In this document: positions 24,679 through 34,372 of the stretch, piece after piece
Layout: each line of letters starts with the position of its first letter
How positions within the stretch are numbered: the first letter of the stretch is position 1
NCBI RefSeq assembly: GCF_012184385.1
Contig: NZ_VSRL01000006.1
Coordinates: forward strand, 1 to 64,000
DNA length: 64,000 nucleotides
Source of the DNA: Lentzea indica
GTDB taxonomy: Bacteria > Actinomycetota > Actinomycetes > Mycobacteriales > Pseudonocardiaceae
Direction: 5' to 3'
The notes under the pieces: generated by a model
The model's input: the letters and a program-made list of their open reading frames with translations, nothing else
Database searches by the model: none
Told to the model about the DNA's origin: nothing
Program-made: the position numbers and the translations under genes

Positions 24679-25481
24679 CGCAGCGCCACCTCTTCGGCGT
24701 CGCCGGTCTCCAGGGCGTCGACGATGGCGTTCACGTCCGCCGCAGAGGTGTCCTCCAGCAGGTCCTTGTCCTCGAGCAGCTGCACCAGGCCGCCGTAGTC
24801 GAGCTCGACGGCCGAGTGCGGGTGGAAGTGCTCCAGCCAGCGGCCCGTGTCGGCGAGGATCTTGGCCGGCCCGTCTTCGCCCAGCGAGCCCTTCACGACC
24901 TTCAGCGCCCGTGCCACCCTCCGCCGGGCGTCGGCCATCGCCACACGCCACGACACCTGCCGTTCCGGGTCGTCCTGGGCGCTCGCCAGCACCACGCGGC
25001 GCTGGGCCGGGTCGACGAGGGAGAACCACGGCAGCGGCACCGTCCAGGTCGTGGAGATGACGTGAACCGCTCCTGCCGCCAGTTCGGCCATCACGGCCGA
25101 GGCGCGCGCTCGGACCGTTTCCGGGGCAACGTTGAGAGCCGCGTCCTGCAGGATCGGCGGCGCGGTGGCCAGGAAGCCCACCAGAGCGGCGGCGGAGCGG
25201 GCCCTGAGGTCGAGCGGGCAGACGAGTGGTCCCGGGCCGACCTTGGCGGCTTCAGAGGTCGGAACCTCGGCCGGACTGATCGTCATGACGTCGAACGACT
25301 CGCCCGGAAGCAGCTTTTGCCCCAACTGTGATCGCAACCACAGCTCCCGTTCCCGGTCCCCTACCTCCGAGCGGGGGATCGGGCCCTTTTCCAGGGCTTT
25401 CTCGACCTTCGCCGCTAGCGGTGCGTCCAATACCGATAACGGTTCGTACACCCGTAGGTAGGCGACGAACGGTCTGGGCAC
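24621..25481 (-). CDS. Conserved actinobacterial hypothetical protein
   Basis: This is a 286-aa soluble protein starting MPRPFVAYLRVYEPL. It has no signal, membrane segment or recognised catalytic motif. The N-terminal half is mixed alpha/beta and the C-terminal half (from about 165) is helical and acidic. The overall look is that of a conserved actinobacterial cytoplasmic family often found near DUF3073. It overlaps the 3' end of the MFS gene by 58 nt and is divergent from DUF3073. Confidence 0.75.
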   Translation of the reverse strand: MPRPFVAYLRVYEPLSVLDAPLAAKVEKALEKGPIPRSEVGDRERELWLRSQLGQKLLPGESFDVMTISPAEVPTSEAAKVGPGPLVCPLDLRARSAAALVGFLATAPPILQDAALNVAPETVRARASAVMAELAAGAVHVISTTWTVPLPWFSLVDPAQRRVVLASAQDDPERQVSWRVAMADARRRVARALKVVKGSLGEDGPAKILADTGRWLEHFHPHSAVELDYGGLVQLLEDKDLLEDTSAADVNAIVDALETGDAEEVALRYETLREFWGELARRERHG

Positions 25482-25654
25482 CTGTGCATCCTTCCACGCG
25501 AGGGCGGCCGCGAGATTTGGCGGTACGTGTCACGCCTACCGCGTCGCGAGGAACCCCATCGGCACGGTACGGTAGTTACCAGGAACTAGTTGTCGAGACG
25601 AGTGGGGCCGCCGTTCCCCCGGCCGCCCCCGTCCCTGTGCGAGGGGGTCGAGCC

Positions 25655-25843
25655 ATGGGGCGCGGCCGAGCGAAGGCCAAGCAGACGAAGGTCGCCAGGG
25701 AGCTCAAGTACAGCTCTCATGAGACCGACTTCGCTGCGCTGCAGCGCGAGCTGTCTGGTGGCGAAACGTCGTTGTCGAACGGGAGTAGTGGTGAAGAGCA
25801 CCACGACGACCCGTACGACGACTACGACGACTACCGGCGCTGA
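25655..25843 (+). CDS. DUF3073 protein
   Basis: This is a 62-aa protein with the typical start MGRGRAKAKQTKVAREL, a basic N-terminus and a very acidic Asp/Tyr-rich tail (DDPYDDYDDYRR). The family is conserved across actinobacteria but uncharacterised; charge separation suggests nucleic-acid or ribosome contact. A GAGGGGG ribosome site (from 25641) supports ATG 25655. It is followed by a long palindromic terminator. Confidence 0.92.
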   Translation: MGRGRAKAKQTKVARELKYSSHETDFAALQRELSGGETSLSNGSSGEEHHDDPYDDYDDYRR

Positions 25844-25857
25844 ATTCAGCCTGACGG

Positions 25858-25902
25858 GTTCAAGGGTTGGGTGGCTGATCATCAGCCACCCAACCCTTGA
25901 AC
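25858..25902. terminator. Bidirectional terminator with 22-bp perfect arms
   Basis: The 22-nt arm at 25858-25879 (starting GTTCAAGGG) pairs perfectly with 25881-25902 around a single central C. It lies between the convergent DUF3073 and old-yellow-enzyme genes, 15 and 13 nt from their stops, so it can end both transcripts. Confidence 0.85.
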
Positions 25903-25915
25903 TCTGAAGGCGCTT

Positions 25916-26905
25916 TCAGAACGCCCTGGCGTACTGCCTCGGCGCCCGGACCTCCACACCCAGCTTCTGTGCCGCGTGCAGCGGCCAGTACGGGTCGCGG
26001 AGCAGTTCGCGCGCGAGCAGCACCAGGTCGGCGGAACCATCCGCAAGCACCTGTTCGGCCTGAGTCGCCTCGGTGATCAGGCCGACCGCACCCGTGGGCA
26101 CGTCTGCCTTGCGTCGCACCGCTTCGGCGAGCGGCACCTGGTAGCCGGGCCCGACCGGGATTTCCGCCTGCGCGGTGTTGCCACCGCTGGACACGTCGAT
26201 CAGGTCCGCACCCGCGGCCTTGAGCGCCTGTGCCAGCACAACGCTGTCGTCGACGGTCCAGCCGTCCTCCACCCAGTCGGTGCCCGAGATCCTCACGATC
26301 ACCGGCACGTCCGGGCCGACCGCTGCCCTCACGGCGGCGGTGACCTCGACGGGGACGGCGATGCGTTCCTCGATGCTGCCCTCGTTCGTGAGCGGCGAGT
26401 AGTACTCGTGGAGCAGGTAGCCGTGGGCCGCGTGGATCTCGAGCACCTCGAACCCGGCCTCGACCGCCCTGAGCGCGCCGTCGACGAACGCCTTGACGAT
26501 CTCAGTGTGGTGGGTGAGCTTCTCCGGCGTGTTAAGACCGGGAAACGGCTCGGTCGTCGGCGCGACCGGAACCCAGTCGCCGAACGCCTTGCGGCCGGCG
26601 TGCGCGAGCTGAATGCCGGGAACCGCGCCGTGCTCCTTGATGAACGCGGTGATCCGCTTCCAGGCCGCGACCTGCTCGTCGTTGTAGATGCCGACGTCCT
26701 GCGGCGAGATCCGCCCGCGCGCCTCGACGGCGGTCGCCTCGGCGAAGACCAGACCGGCACCGCCGACCGCGCGCGAGCCCAGGTGGACGAAGTGCCAGTC
26801 GTTCGGCACCCCGTCGGTCGCCGAGTACTGGCACATCGGGCTCACCACGATGCGGTTGGGCAGCGTGACCGAGCGCAGGGTCAGCGGGGAGAACAACAAG
26901 CTCAC
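25916..26905 (-). CDS. Old yellow enzyme, YqjM-type NADH:flavin oxidoreductase
   Basis: This is a 329-aa FMN-dependent ene-reductase that reduces activated C=C bonds with NAD(P)H. It shows the thermophilic-like/YqjM features: redox-tuning Cys25 in SPMCQYSA, IQLAHAGRK and the HAAHGYLLHEYYSPLTN active-site stretch with its two His. GTG 26905 is preceded by GGGAG at 6 nt. A 38-bp palindrome lies directly upstream, so expression is probably repressor-controlled, perhaps by electrophile or quinone stress. Confidence 0.93.
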   Translation of the reverse strand: MSLLFSPLTLRSVTLPNRIVVSPMCQYSATDGVPNDWHFVHLGSRAVGGAGLVFAEATAVEARGRISPQDVGIYNDEQVAAWKRITAFIKEHGAVPGIQLAHAGRKAFGDWVPVAPTTEPFPGLNTPEKLTHHTEIVKAFVDGALRAVEAGFEVLEIHAAHGYLLHEYYSPLTNEGSIEERIAVPVEVTAAVRAAVGPDVPVIVRISGTDWVEDGWTVDDSVVLAQALKAAGADLIDVSSGGNTAQAEIPVGPGYQVPLAEAVRRKADVPTGAVGLITEATQAEQVLADGSADLVLLARELLRDPYWPLHAAQKLGVEVRAPRQYARAF

Positions 26906-26913
26906 AGGAGGCT

Positions 26914-26951
26914 CCCTTGAACAGTTCGTAGGCCTACGAACTGTTCAAGGG
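26914..26951. promoter_or_regulatory. 38-bp perfect palindrome upstream of the old yellow enzyme
   Basis: Arms of 19 nt (left arm CCCTTGAACAGTTCGTAGG) meet at GGCC with no mismatch. The palindrome starts 9 nt before the GTG of the oxidoreductase and ends 38 nt after the pentapeptide-gene stop. No U run follows on either strand, so an operator is more likely than a terminator. Confidence 0.7.
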
Positions 26952-26989
26952 GCTGCCGTCGGCGTGTTGTTCCCGGATGTGAGGGTGTC

Positions 26990-27931
26990 TCAGTCACTGG
27001 GCGGTAGCGCTGCGGAATCAACGACGCCGCGATCGCGCCGGACTTCTGCGGTGAACTCCGCCGGCCAGATGGTCTTCGCATCCGCGTGCGCGCCGCGCAG
27101 ATCCGCTTGGCGCAGGTCGGCGAAGCGCAGGTTCGCGCCCTCGAGGTGGGCGTTGCGGAGAGAGGAGTTCCGCAGACTCGCGTTCTCCAGATTGGCCAGG
27201 CGGAGGTCGGACGCGTGGAGGTCGCAACCGTCCAGCCGGACGCCGGGCAACCATGCGCGAGCGAGGTTGGACCGGCGGAACGTCGCTTCGCTCAGGTCAC
27301 CCTCCTGCATGTGGGCGCTGCGCAGGTCCGCCCGTGCCAGGTTCACCGGTGGCGCGTCGCGCGCTTTCGGCTGGCGGGCGAGGATGACCAGCGCGGTCTG
27401 GACGTCCGGAGCGCGTATCCGCAACCACGGCACCGTTTCGTCGACGGTCGGCGTCGGATGTTCCGGCCCGTCCGGCGATCCGACCGCCCACGGTGATCGA
27501 TTGCGCAGGAAGCTGCCGATGGTCACCTGGATGAAGCGGCGGTCCTCCTCGGAGTTGTTCGCGATCCTCTCCAGCGCGTAGAGACCACCGATCCGGATGT
27601 CCACGTTGTCGTTGCCGAGGTGCTCGATCGCCCGGCTGTAACGATCGGTGATCTGCCCGTCCCTGTTGACCCTGACCTGGTACCAAGTCGCCGTGGCACC
27701 GACCACGACCAGCAGCCCGGCGATGGCCTGCAACAGGACCGAACGTGCGTTGTTCCGCAGCTGGCCCTGGGCCTGCTGCCGCTCGATCTTGGTTTCGGCT
27801 CCGGTCACCTGCTGCAGTTCGGCGTCGGACAGGGGCGGGAACTGCAGCTCCGGCACGAACACGACCACCGCGAGAATGAGGACGACACCCGTTGCCCCGA
27901 GCCAAGCGGTCCGCCGCGTCACGGTCGGCAA
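26990..27931 (-). CDS. Membrane-anchored pentapeptide-repeat protein
   Basis: This is a 313-aa protein with two hydrophobic segments (about 8-28 and 62-85) flanking a short coiled region, then a helical linker. The C-terminal pentapeptide-repeat domain (about 190-290) has stretches such as NLARADLRSAHMQEGDLSEA and LRFADLRQADLRGAH. Such repeats fold as a right-handed quadrilateral beta-helix. The function is unknown; the membrane anchor argues against a gyrase-protecting Qnr role. Confidence 0.82.
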   Translation of the reverse strand: MPTVTRRTAWLGATGVVLILAVVVFVPELQFPPLSDAELQQVTGAETKIERQQAQGQLRNNARSVLLQAIAGLLVVVGATATWYQVRVNRDGQITDRYSRAIEHLGNDNVDIRIGGLYALERIANNSEEDRRFIQVTIGSFLRNRSPWAVGSPDGPEHPTPTVDETVPWLRIRAPDVQTALVILARQPKARDAPPVNLARADLRSAHMQEGDLSEATFRRSNLARAWLPGVRLDGCDLHASDLRLANLENASLRNSSLRNAHLEGANLRFADLRQADLRGAHADAKTIWPAEFTAEVRRDRGVVDSAALPPSD

Positions 27932-27974
27932 TCCTCGTTGACGACCTTGGCGCGGCGGTATCCGCTGTTGGGGT

Positions 27975-29829
27975 TCAGCTCAAGTACCGGACCTGCTTGG
28001 CCTTGCCCTCCAGCACTTCCTCACGGGCCTGGGCGATCCCCGCGCGGTGAGAGACCTCCGGCACACCGACCTCCCACCAAGCCCCGGCCTCGGTCCACGA
28101 AGACGGATGCGTGCGGATCACGACGACGGCCGGACGGCGTTCGGACACCGCCACCTCGCGGGCCTTGCGGTAGGCGCCTTCGAGGCCGGCCAGCGAGTCG
28201 ACCGGGAACACCGCACAGCCCAGCGCGGCCGCGTGGCCGGCGAAGTCGGTGCGCGGGGGTTCGGCGTGATCGGACCGGCAGTCGGAGTAGAGGTTGTTGA
28301 AGCCCGCGCCGCCCTGGCCGGTCTGCAGGCGGTGGATCACGGCGTAGCCGTCGTTGTCGCAGACGACCGCGACGAACCCGTGGCCCGCGAAGGCCGCCGA
28401 GAAGAGCTCGGAGTTCAGCATCAGGTACGAGCCGTCACCGAGCAGGGTGGTGACCACGCCCTCGGTGTGGGCGATGGCCGCGCCCCAGGCACCGGCCCAG
28501 TTCGTAGCCCATGCACGAGAAGCCGTACTCGACGTCCATTGTGGACTCGCCGGTGGCGCGCCAGCCGCCGATCAGCTCGCCTGGCAGGCCGCCGGACGCC
28601 GTCATCACGTAGTCCGTCGGGCCGCTGACGTCGTTCACGACGCCGACGACCTGGGCGTACGTCGGCAGGCCGTCCGCAGGCTCGCGCAGGCCGGTGATGT
28701 GCCGGTCCCACTTCGCACGTTCCGTCTGGGCACGGCGGGACCAGTCGGCGGCGGCCTGCCAGGAGCCGAGGGCGTCGGTGAGTTCGCGCAGGCCCTCGTC
28801 GGCGTCCGCGACCAGGGCGAACGAGCCGTGCTTCACGGCGTCGAAGCGTGCCGCGTTGAGCGACACCAGGTGCACGTCAGGGGAGAAGACGGTCCAGGAG
28901 GCGGTGGTGAAGTCCTGCAGACGGGTGCCCACCGCGATGACGAGGTCGGCCTCTCCTGCCAGGACGTTGGCCGACGTCGAACCGGTGATGCCCAACGGGC
29001 CGGCGTGCAGCGGGTGGTCGTGGGGAACCAACGTCCGCCCCGCCGTCGTCTCGACGATCGGCATGCCGTGCTGCTCGGCGAACCGCAGCGCGCGACCGGC
29101 GGCGCCCGAGTAGCGGACGCCGCCGCCCAGCACCAGCAATGGCCGTGATGCCGAACGAATTGCCCGCACGGCCTCGGCCAAAGCGTTCAGGTCGGGGCGC
29201 TGCCGCAACGGGCGGTGGACGACCTCGGTGAACAGCGACTCCGGGAAGTCGTAGGACTCGGCCTGAACGTCCTGCGGCAGGGCCAGGGTGACGGGACCGC
29301 AGTCGGCGGGGTCGGTCAGGATCCGCGCCACCTGCGGCAGCGTCGACAGCAGCTGCTCGGGGCGAGTGATGCGGTCGAAGTAGCGGCTTACCGCGCGGAA
29401 CGCGTCGTTGACCGTCATGGTCGGGTCGTGGAAGTGCTCGACCTGCTGCAGCACGGGATCCGGCGCGCGGCCGGTGAAGGTGTCGCCGGGCAGGAGCAGC
29501 AACGGCAGGCGGTTGGCGTGCGCGACGCCGGCCGCGGTGACCATGTTCAGCGCACCGGGACCGATCGACGACGTGGCGACGCCGACCTGGCGGCGGTGCG
29601 AGGCCTTGCCGATGCCGACCGCGGCGAGTGCCATGCCCTGCTCGTTCTGGCCGCGCCACACCGGAAGGCGGTCGCGGACCTCCTCCAGCGCGTTGCCGAG
29701 GCCGAGCACGTTGCCGTGACCGAAGATCGCGAACACGCCGGGGAACAGCGGCGTGCGCGAACCGTCGAAGAGTTCCGTGCGCTGGGCCAGCATCCACCGG
29801 ACCAAAGCCTGCGCGGTCGTGAGCCTCAT
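27975..29829 (-). pseudogene. iolD: IolD, 3D-(3,5/4)-trihydroxycyclohexane-1,2-dione hydrolase, frameshifted
   Basis: IolD is a ThDP enzyme that opens the ring in myo-inositol catabolism. Two frames carry the protein: 29829 down to about 28497 gives the N-terminal part (Pyr domain and central domain), and the frame ending at 27975 gives the ThDP-binding part (LLGDGSYLMLNSE). The first frame loses homology just after SCMGYEL. Removing one base from the C-C-C run at 28496-28498 restores a continuous 617-aa IolD (ELAGAWGAAIAHTEG). The gene overlaps iolB by 4 nt. The indel is probably a sequencing error, though a real mutation cannot be ruled out. Confidence 0.88.
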
Positions 29830-30713
29830 TTGACCCGCCCCTCAGCAGTCGTGACCGGGCAGCGCGGGTCGAGTTCCTGCGTCGCCCAGCTGTCGCGGAC
29901 CCAGGTGTGCGCCGGGTCGTCGCAGAACGCCATGGACCGTTCCGAGCCCGGACCGGCGAGAACGTTCAGGTAGTACATGGGATATCCCGGCGCCGCGACG
30001 CACGGGCCGTGGTAGCCGCGCGGGATCAGGAAGACGTCGCCGTCCCGCACTGTGACGTCCTCGTCGATCGTGCCGTCGTCGGTGTACGTGCGGTGGAAGC
30101 CGAAACCGGTACGGGACGGGGTGACCTGGTCCCGGTCCGCGATCCGGAAGTAGTAGATCTCCTCGTTGTTCACGTCGCACGGCTCGGTGTCGTCGTGCTT
30201 GTGCGGCGGGTACGAGGACCAGTTGCCGTCCGGCGTGATCAGCTCGCACGCGTTGAGCTTGTCCGCGTGGTCCCACACACCCGGCACGCCGAAGTTCGTG
30301 ACCTGGCGCGTGGCGTTGCCGGAGCCGCGGACCTCGACAGGAACTCCGTCGGCCGGGCCGTACTTGGCCGCGAGCCGGTTCTCACAGCGCGCCATCGGCA
30401 GCGCGACCTCGCACCCGTCCAGAGAGCCGAGACGAACCGTTGCGTCTCGGGGCACGTAGGCGAAGTCCGTGACGCGGGTGAACACCGAGTCGCGGCCCTG
30501 CAGTTCGAACCGCTCGGAGTCGACCTCGACCGACAGAGACCCGGCCAGCGGCAGTACGAACGCCTCGAACTCGCCGGTCTCGACCGTGCGCGACCCACCG
30601 GCCTCGATCCGCAGCACGCGCAGACCGGTGTAAGTCCAGCCCGCGTCCTCCGGCGTCAAGTGGATGACGTCGGAGGAAGTCGAGAGCGTCCCGTGTGGAC
30701 GGTGCAAAGTCAT
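29826..30713 (-). CDS. iolB: 5-deoxy-glucuronate isomerase IolB
   Basis: This is a 295-aa double-cupin enzyme that converts 5-deoxy-D-glucuronate to 2-deoxy-5-keto-D-gluconate. Metal-ligand region YPPHKHDDTEP and the later cupin strand with RGYHGP are visible. The length is normal. It overlaps both neighbours by 4 nt within the leftward iol operon. Confidence 0.95.
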   Translation of the reverse strand: MTLHRPHGTLSTSSDVIHLTPEDAGWTYTGLRVLRIEAGGSRTVETGEFEAFVLPLAGSLSVEVDSERFELQGRDSVFTRVTDFAYVPRDATVRLGSLDGCEVALPMARCENRLAAKYGPADGVPVEVRGSGNATRQVTNFGVPGVWDHADKLNACELITPDGNWSSYPPHKHDDTEPCDVNNEEIYYFRIADRDQVTPSRTGFGFHRTYTDDGTIDEDVTVRDGDVFLIPRGYHGPCVAAPGYPMYYLNVLAGPGSERSMAFCDDPAHTWVRDSWATQELDPRCPVTTAEGRVK

Positions 30714-31615
30714 ACCGTGATTCCCCTTGCGGTACGTAGGACTTCAGCGGCGGCAGCGACCGCGGCGGCGACGTCGCCGTCCGGCGGGTAGAGCAACGCG
30801 CGGCCGACGACCAGGCCGCGCACGGTCGGGTGGCGCAGCGAGCGGCCCCACGACGCGAGGTCGTCCTCTGGCCGTTCGGACGGCACGCCGCCGAGCACCA
30901 ACGCGGGCAACGCGGTGGTGTCCAGCACGACGTCCGGTTCCTCGGGTGCGGGCAGCTTCAGCCAGGTGTAAGCGGAGGTCGCGCCCAGCCCGGCGGCCAC
31001 GGCCGACGCACGTGACAGGGCCGCGGAGTCCTTCTGCAGCACCAGTTTGTCGTTGTGATCACGCTTGTACGGCAACGGTTCGACCATCGCCATCAGGCCG
31101 TGCTCCGCGAGTTCGGTGACGGCTCGCGCGCAGCCTTCCAGCGTCGGGATCGTGCCGGGATCCGAGTCGACCAGGCGCAGCAGCATCTTGCCGCCGTCCA
31201 GCCCGAACGCCGCGATGGACGCCGCGTCGTACGCGGTGAACCTGTCGTCGATCTCCCAGTCCGCACCGGCCAGACCGCCGCGGTTCATCGAGCCGATGAC
31301 AACGCGCTCGTTCAGGCCGTCGAGCAGCAGCAGGTCCTCGATCACGTCCGGCGTGCCGAGCACACCGTCGACCTCGGGGTTCGCCAGCGCCGTCAGCAAA
31401 CGGGCCAGCAACGACCGTCGATCGGCCATCGCCAACGGGTCGCCGCCGACGCCGAGCGCGCCACGTGCCGGATGGTCCGCCGCGACCAGGAACAGCGTGG
31501 ACTTGCCGTCCAGCAACGACGTGCGCCGCTTGCGCGCCTGGTAGGCACGCCGGACCGCGCCCGGATCGGTCGCACGGGTCTCCAGGAGCGTTGCCCACTG
31601 CTCGTCGGTGATCAC
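30710..31615 (-). CDS. Cgl0158-type aldolase of the inositol pathway
   Basis: This is a 301-aa (beta/alpha)8-barrel protein of the family found in actinobacterial inositol clusters, where it probably replaces IolJ: it splits 2-deoxy-5-keto-gluconate-6-phosphate to malonic semialdehyde and dihydroxyacetone phosphate. The barrel lysine is probably within GGKMLLRL or PYKRDHNDKL. GTG 31615 is chosen because it overlaps the iolC stop (GTGA); the longer frame up to 31786 lies inside iolC. Confidence 0.85.
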   Translation of the reverse strand: MITDEQWATLLETRATDPGAVRRAYQARKRRTSLLDGKSTLFLVAADHPARGALGVGGDPLAMADRRSLLARLLTALANPEVDGVLGTPDVIEDLLLLDGLNERVVIGSMNRGGLAGADWEIDDRFTAYDAASIAAFGLDGGKMLLRLVDSDPGTIPTLEGCARAVTELAEHGLMAMVEPLPYKRDHNDKLVLQKDSAALSRASAVAAGLGATSAYTWLKLPAPEEPDVVLDTTALPALVLGGVPSERPEDDLASWGRSLRHPTVRGLVVGRALLYPPDGDVAAAVAAAAEVLRTARGITV

Positions 31616-32544
31616 AGCAGTTCCTCGATCTCTTTCTGGTCGGGCATCGCGTCCGCACAGGCCAACCGGGACGCCACGATCGCGCCCGCCGCGTTGGCGT
31701 AGCGGGCGATCTTCACCGGATCCCAGCCGGAAAGCAGGCCGTGCACCACAGATCCGCCGAACGCGTCGCCGGCACCCAACCCGCACACGACCTCGACCAG
31801 GTTCGGCTCGACCGTCCAGCGGCCTTCCTGCGTGGCCACGAGAACGCCCTCCGCGCCCTTCTTGACCAGCGCCAGTGACAGTCCGCGGTCGAGCAGTCGT
31901 GACGCGGCCTCGTCCGGGTCGGAGGTGCCGACCGCGACCTCCACCTCGGCCCGGTTGCCGACGGCGACCGTGACGTGGTCGAGCATCCAGCTGATCTCGG
32001 CGCGTGCGGTCTTCACGTCCGGCCAGAACATCGGGCGGTAGTCCAGATCCAGCACGGTGTGCGACTTGCGCGCGCGGCTGGCCAGCATCATCCGCTGGCT
32101 CGCACGGGCGGGTTCAGCGGAAACGCCGGTGCCGGTGACCCACAGCAGTGGTACGTCGCGGACGACGTCCCACGGCACGTCGTCCTCGCCCAACGTCAGA
32201 TCCGGCGCGATCGGCAGCCGGTAGAACAGCAGCGGCGGGTCAGCGGGCGGGTTGAGCTCGCAGAACACCACCGGCGTCAGCAGGTCCGGCGAGGTGCCGA
32301 CGTGGGCCGACGACACCCCGAAGCCTTCGAGCGCCTCGCGAACGTAGGTGCCGAAGCCGTCCGGACCGACTTTGGTGAGCACACCGGCTTTCCGCCCCAG
32401 CCGCGCGGCGGCGACCGCGACGTTGGTCGCGGTGCCGCCGAGCGACTTGGCGAAGGTGCTGACCTGGGCCAGGGGCACCCCGGACTGCTCGGGGTAGAGG
32501 TCGACACCGACCCGGCCGACGGTCAGCACTTCCAGAGACGTCAC
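31612..32544 (-). CDS. iolC: 5-dehydro-2-deoxygluconokinase IolC
   Basis: This is a 310-aa PfkB/ribokinase-family sugar kinase that phosphorylates 2-deoxy-5-keto-D-gluconate. The catalytic signature [16 protein letters not shown] holds the base Asp. The N-terminal [15 protein letters not shown] motif of the family is also clear. It is coupled on both sides. Confidence 0.93.
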   Translation of the reverse strand: MTSLEVLTVGRVGVDLYPEQSGVPLAQVSTFAKSLGGTATNVAVAAARLGRKAGVLTKVGPDGFGTYVREALEGFGVSSAHVGTSPDLLTPVVFCELNPPADPPLLFYRLPIAPDLTLGEDDVPWDVVRDVPLLWVTGTGVSAEPARASQRMMLASRARKSHTVLDLDYRPMFWPDVKTARAEISWMLDHVTVAVGNRAEVEVAVGTSDPDEAASRLLDRGLSLALVKKGAEGVLVATQEGRWTVEPNLVEVVCGLGAGDAFGGSVVHGLLSGWDPVKIARYANAAGAIVASRLACADAMPDQKEIEELL

Positions 32545-33311
32545 GCCTCGACTCCCCGCAGTTCGTGTTCGAGAGCCTCGAGCTCGGCGCCACCGGCCAT
32601 CTGACGCGTCAGCTCGCCGATGTCGATCTCGGACTTGTCGTAGCTGCCGAGCGCGCGGCCGCGCTTGAGCAGCAGGAACCGGTTGCCGACCGGGTAGGCG
32701 TGGTGCGGGTTGTGCGTGATCAGCACGACGCCGAGGCCACGATCACGCGCCTGGGCCACGTACTTCAGCACCACACCGGCCTGTTTCACGCCGAGAGCCG
32801 CGGTTGGTTCGTCCAGGATCAGGACCTTGGCACCGAAGTAGACCGCGCGAGCGATGGCGACGCACTGCCGTTCGCCACCCGACAGCGTCCCGACCGGCTG
32901 TTCCACGTCACGGAGGTCGATGCCCATGTCGGACAACGCCTTCTTGGTGATCTCCCGGCCCTTCTTCCGATCCAGGAAACCAAAGCGAGTGGTCGGTTCC
33001 GAGCCGAGGAAGAAGTTGCGCCACACCGACATCAGCGGCACGACCGCGAGGTCCTGGTACACGGTCGCGATGCCGTGGTCCAGCGCCTCGCGCGGCGACG
33101 AGAACTTGATCTCGTTGCCCTCGACCTTGAACGAACCCTGGTCGTGCTGATGGACTCCGGCCAGGATCTTGATCAGCGTCGACTTGCCGGCACCGTTGTC
33201 GCCGAGCACGCAGGTGACCTCGCCCGCGTTGACCACAGTGGACACATCGCTGAGCGCGATGACGCTGCCGTAGGTCTTGCCGATGTTCTCGACCTCGATG
33301 AGTGACGTCAT
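32541..33311 (-). CDS. Sugar (inositol) ABC transporter ATP-binding protein
   Basis: This is a 256-aa single-domain ATPase of the ribose/xylose importer type. Walker A is GDNGAGKST, the signature is LSGGERQ and Walker B is [12 protein letters not shown]. Unlike RbsA it has only one ATPase domain. It starts at ATG 33311, overlapping the permease stop. Gene context indicates myo-inositol import. A longer reading frame upstream is not the gene. Confidence 0.93.
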   Translation of the reverse strand: MTSLIEVENIGKTYGSVIALSDVSTVVNAGEVTCVLGDNGAGKSTLIKILAGVHQHDQGSFKVEGNEIKFSSPREALDHGIATVYQDLAVVPLMSVWRNFFLGSEPTTRFGFLDRKKGREITKKALSDMGIDLRDVEQPVGTLSGGERQCVAIARAVYFGAKVLILDEPTAALGVKQAGVVLKYVAQARDRGLGVVLITHNPHHAYPVGNRFLLLKRGRALGSYDKSEIDIGELTRQMAGGAELEALEHELRGVEA

Positions 33312-34357
33312 CGCTTCACCCTTTCCGCCCTGCGGCGAAGCATGTTGTTCACCAGCACGGCCGCCAGCAGCATCACGCCGAGGAACAGCTGGAACCAGTC
33401 GCTGTTCCAGCCCGCGTAGACGATGCCCTGCCTGGCCATGCCGAAGATCAGCGCGCCGATCGCGGCACCCACCGCGGAACCGAAGCCACCGGTGAGCAGG
33501 CAGCCCCCGATCACCGCCGCGATGATGTACTGGAACTCCAGGCCGATGCCCTGGTTCGCCTGCACGCTCGCGTACCGCAGGATGTTGATCGAACCGACCA
33601 GCCACGCGGCGAACGCCGTCGTCATGAACAGCAGGATCTTCGACCGCACGACCGGCACGCCGACCGCGCGGGAACTCTGTGCGGCACCACCGATCGCGAA
33701 GATCCAGTTGCCGAACTTGGTGCGCACCAGGATGGTCGACGCGATCACGGTGAAGAGGACCCACCAGATGATCGACACGTAGAAACTGCTGCCGCCGACC
33801 TGGAACGTCGACGCGAACAGGAAACCCGCCGACTCGTAGCCGGCGGTCTCCCGCATGCCGGACACCTGCACGCTGCCGGTCACCAGGCGGGTGACGCCGA
33901 GGTTGAGGCCCTGCAACGCGAGGAAACTGCCCAGCGTCACGATGAAGCTCGGCAGGCCCGTGCGCATCACGAGCCAGCCGTTCAACGCGCCCACCGCCAA
34001 CGCGAAGGCGAGCGACACCAGCAACGACAGCCAGACGTTGAGTCCCAGCTGAGTGGCGAGGAGGGCCGTGACGAGCGCGGTGGACGCGGTCATGACACCG
34101 GCGGACAGGTCGAACTCGCCGCCGATCATGAGCAGTGCCACCGCGACCGCCATGATGCCAAGCATGGAGGCGTCGTCCAGCCAGGTGGCCGCGCCTCCCA
34201 GGCTGAGGAACTGCTCGGTGACCACGGAGAAGAACAGGAACACGAGCAGTGCGCCGAGCATGGCGCCGATCTCCGGACGCACGACCAGCTGGTCGAGCAG
34301 CCTGGGCTTGCTCAGCCGTTCGTCGGCAGCCGGTGGAGCCTTGGCTGTCACGGTCAT
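33308..34357 (-). CDS. Sugar (inositol) ABC transporter permease
   Basis: This is a 349-aa RbsC-type permease with about 8-10 membrane helices. It has the conserved [14 protein letters not shown] region and a [20 protein letters not shown] loop near the C-terminus, where carbohydrate permeases contact the ATPase. It lies 15 nt after the binding-protein gene and overlaps the ATPase gene by 4 nt. Confidence 0.93.
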   Translation of the reverse strand: MTVTAKAPPAADERLSKPRLLDQLVVRPEIGAMLGALLVFLFFSVVTEQFLSLGGAATWLDDASMLGIMAVAVALLMIGGEFDLSAGVMTASTALVTALLATQLGLNVWLSLLVSLAFALAVGALNGWLVMRTGLPSFIVTLGSFLALQGLNLGVTRLVTGSVQVSGMRETAGYESAGFLFASTFQVGGSSFYVSIIWWVLFTVIASTILVRTKFGNWIFAIGGAAQSSRAVGVPVVRSKILLFMTTAFAAWLVGSINILRYASVQANQGIGLEFQYIIAAVIGGCLLTGGFGSAVGAAIGALIFGMARQGIVYAGWNSDWFQLFLGVMLLAAVLVNNMLRRRAERVKR

Positions 34358-34372
34358 CTCCCCGCCTCCTCC

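Noticed and set aside
23173-25029. A 618-codon frame on the - strand across the MFS gene
   Set aside because: Codon composition is that of a shadow frame, and it lies over an intact MFS protein on the other strand.
25858-25902. The 45-bp palindrome considered as an operator
   Set aside because: It lies between two convergent stop codons, not before a gene, so a bidirectional terminator is the simpler reading.
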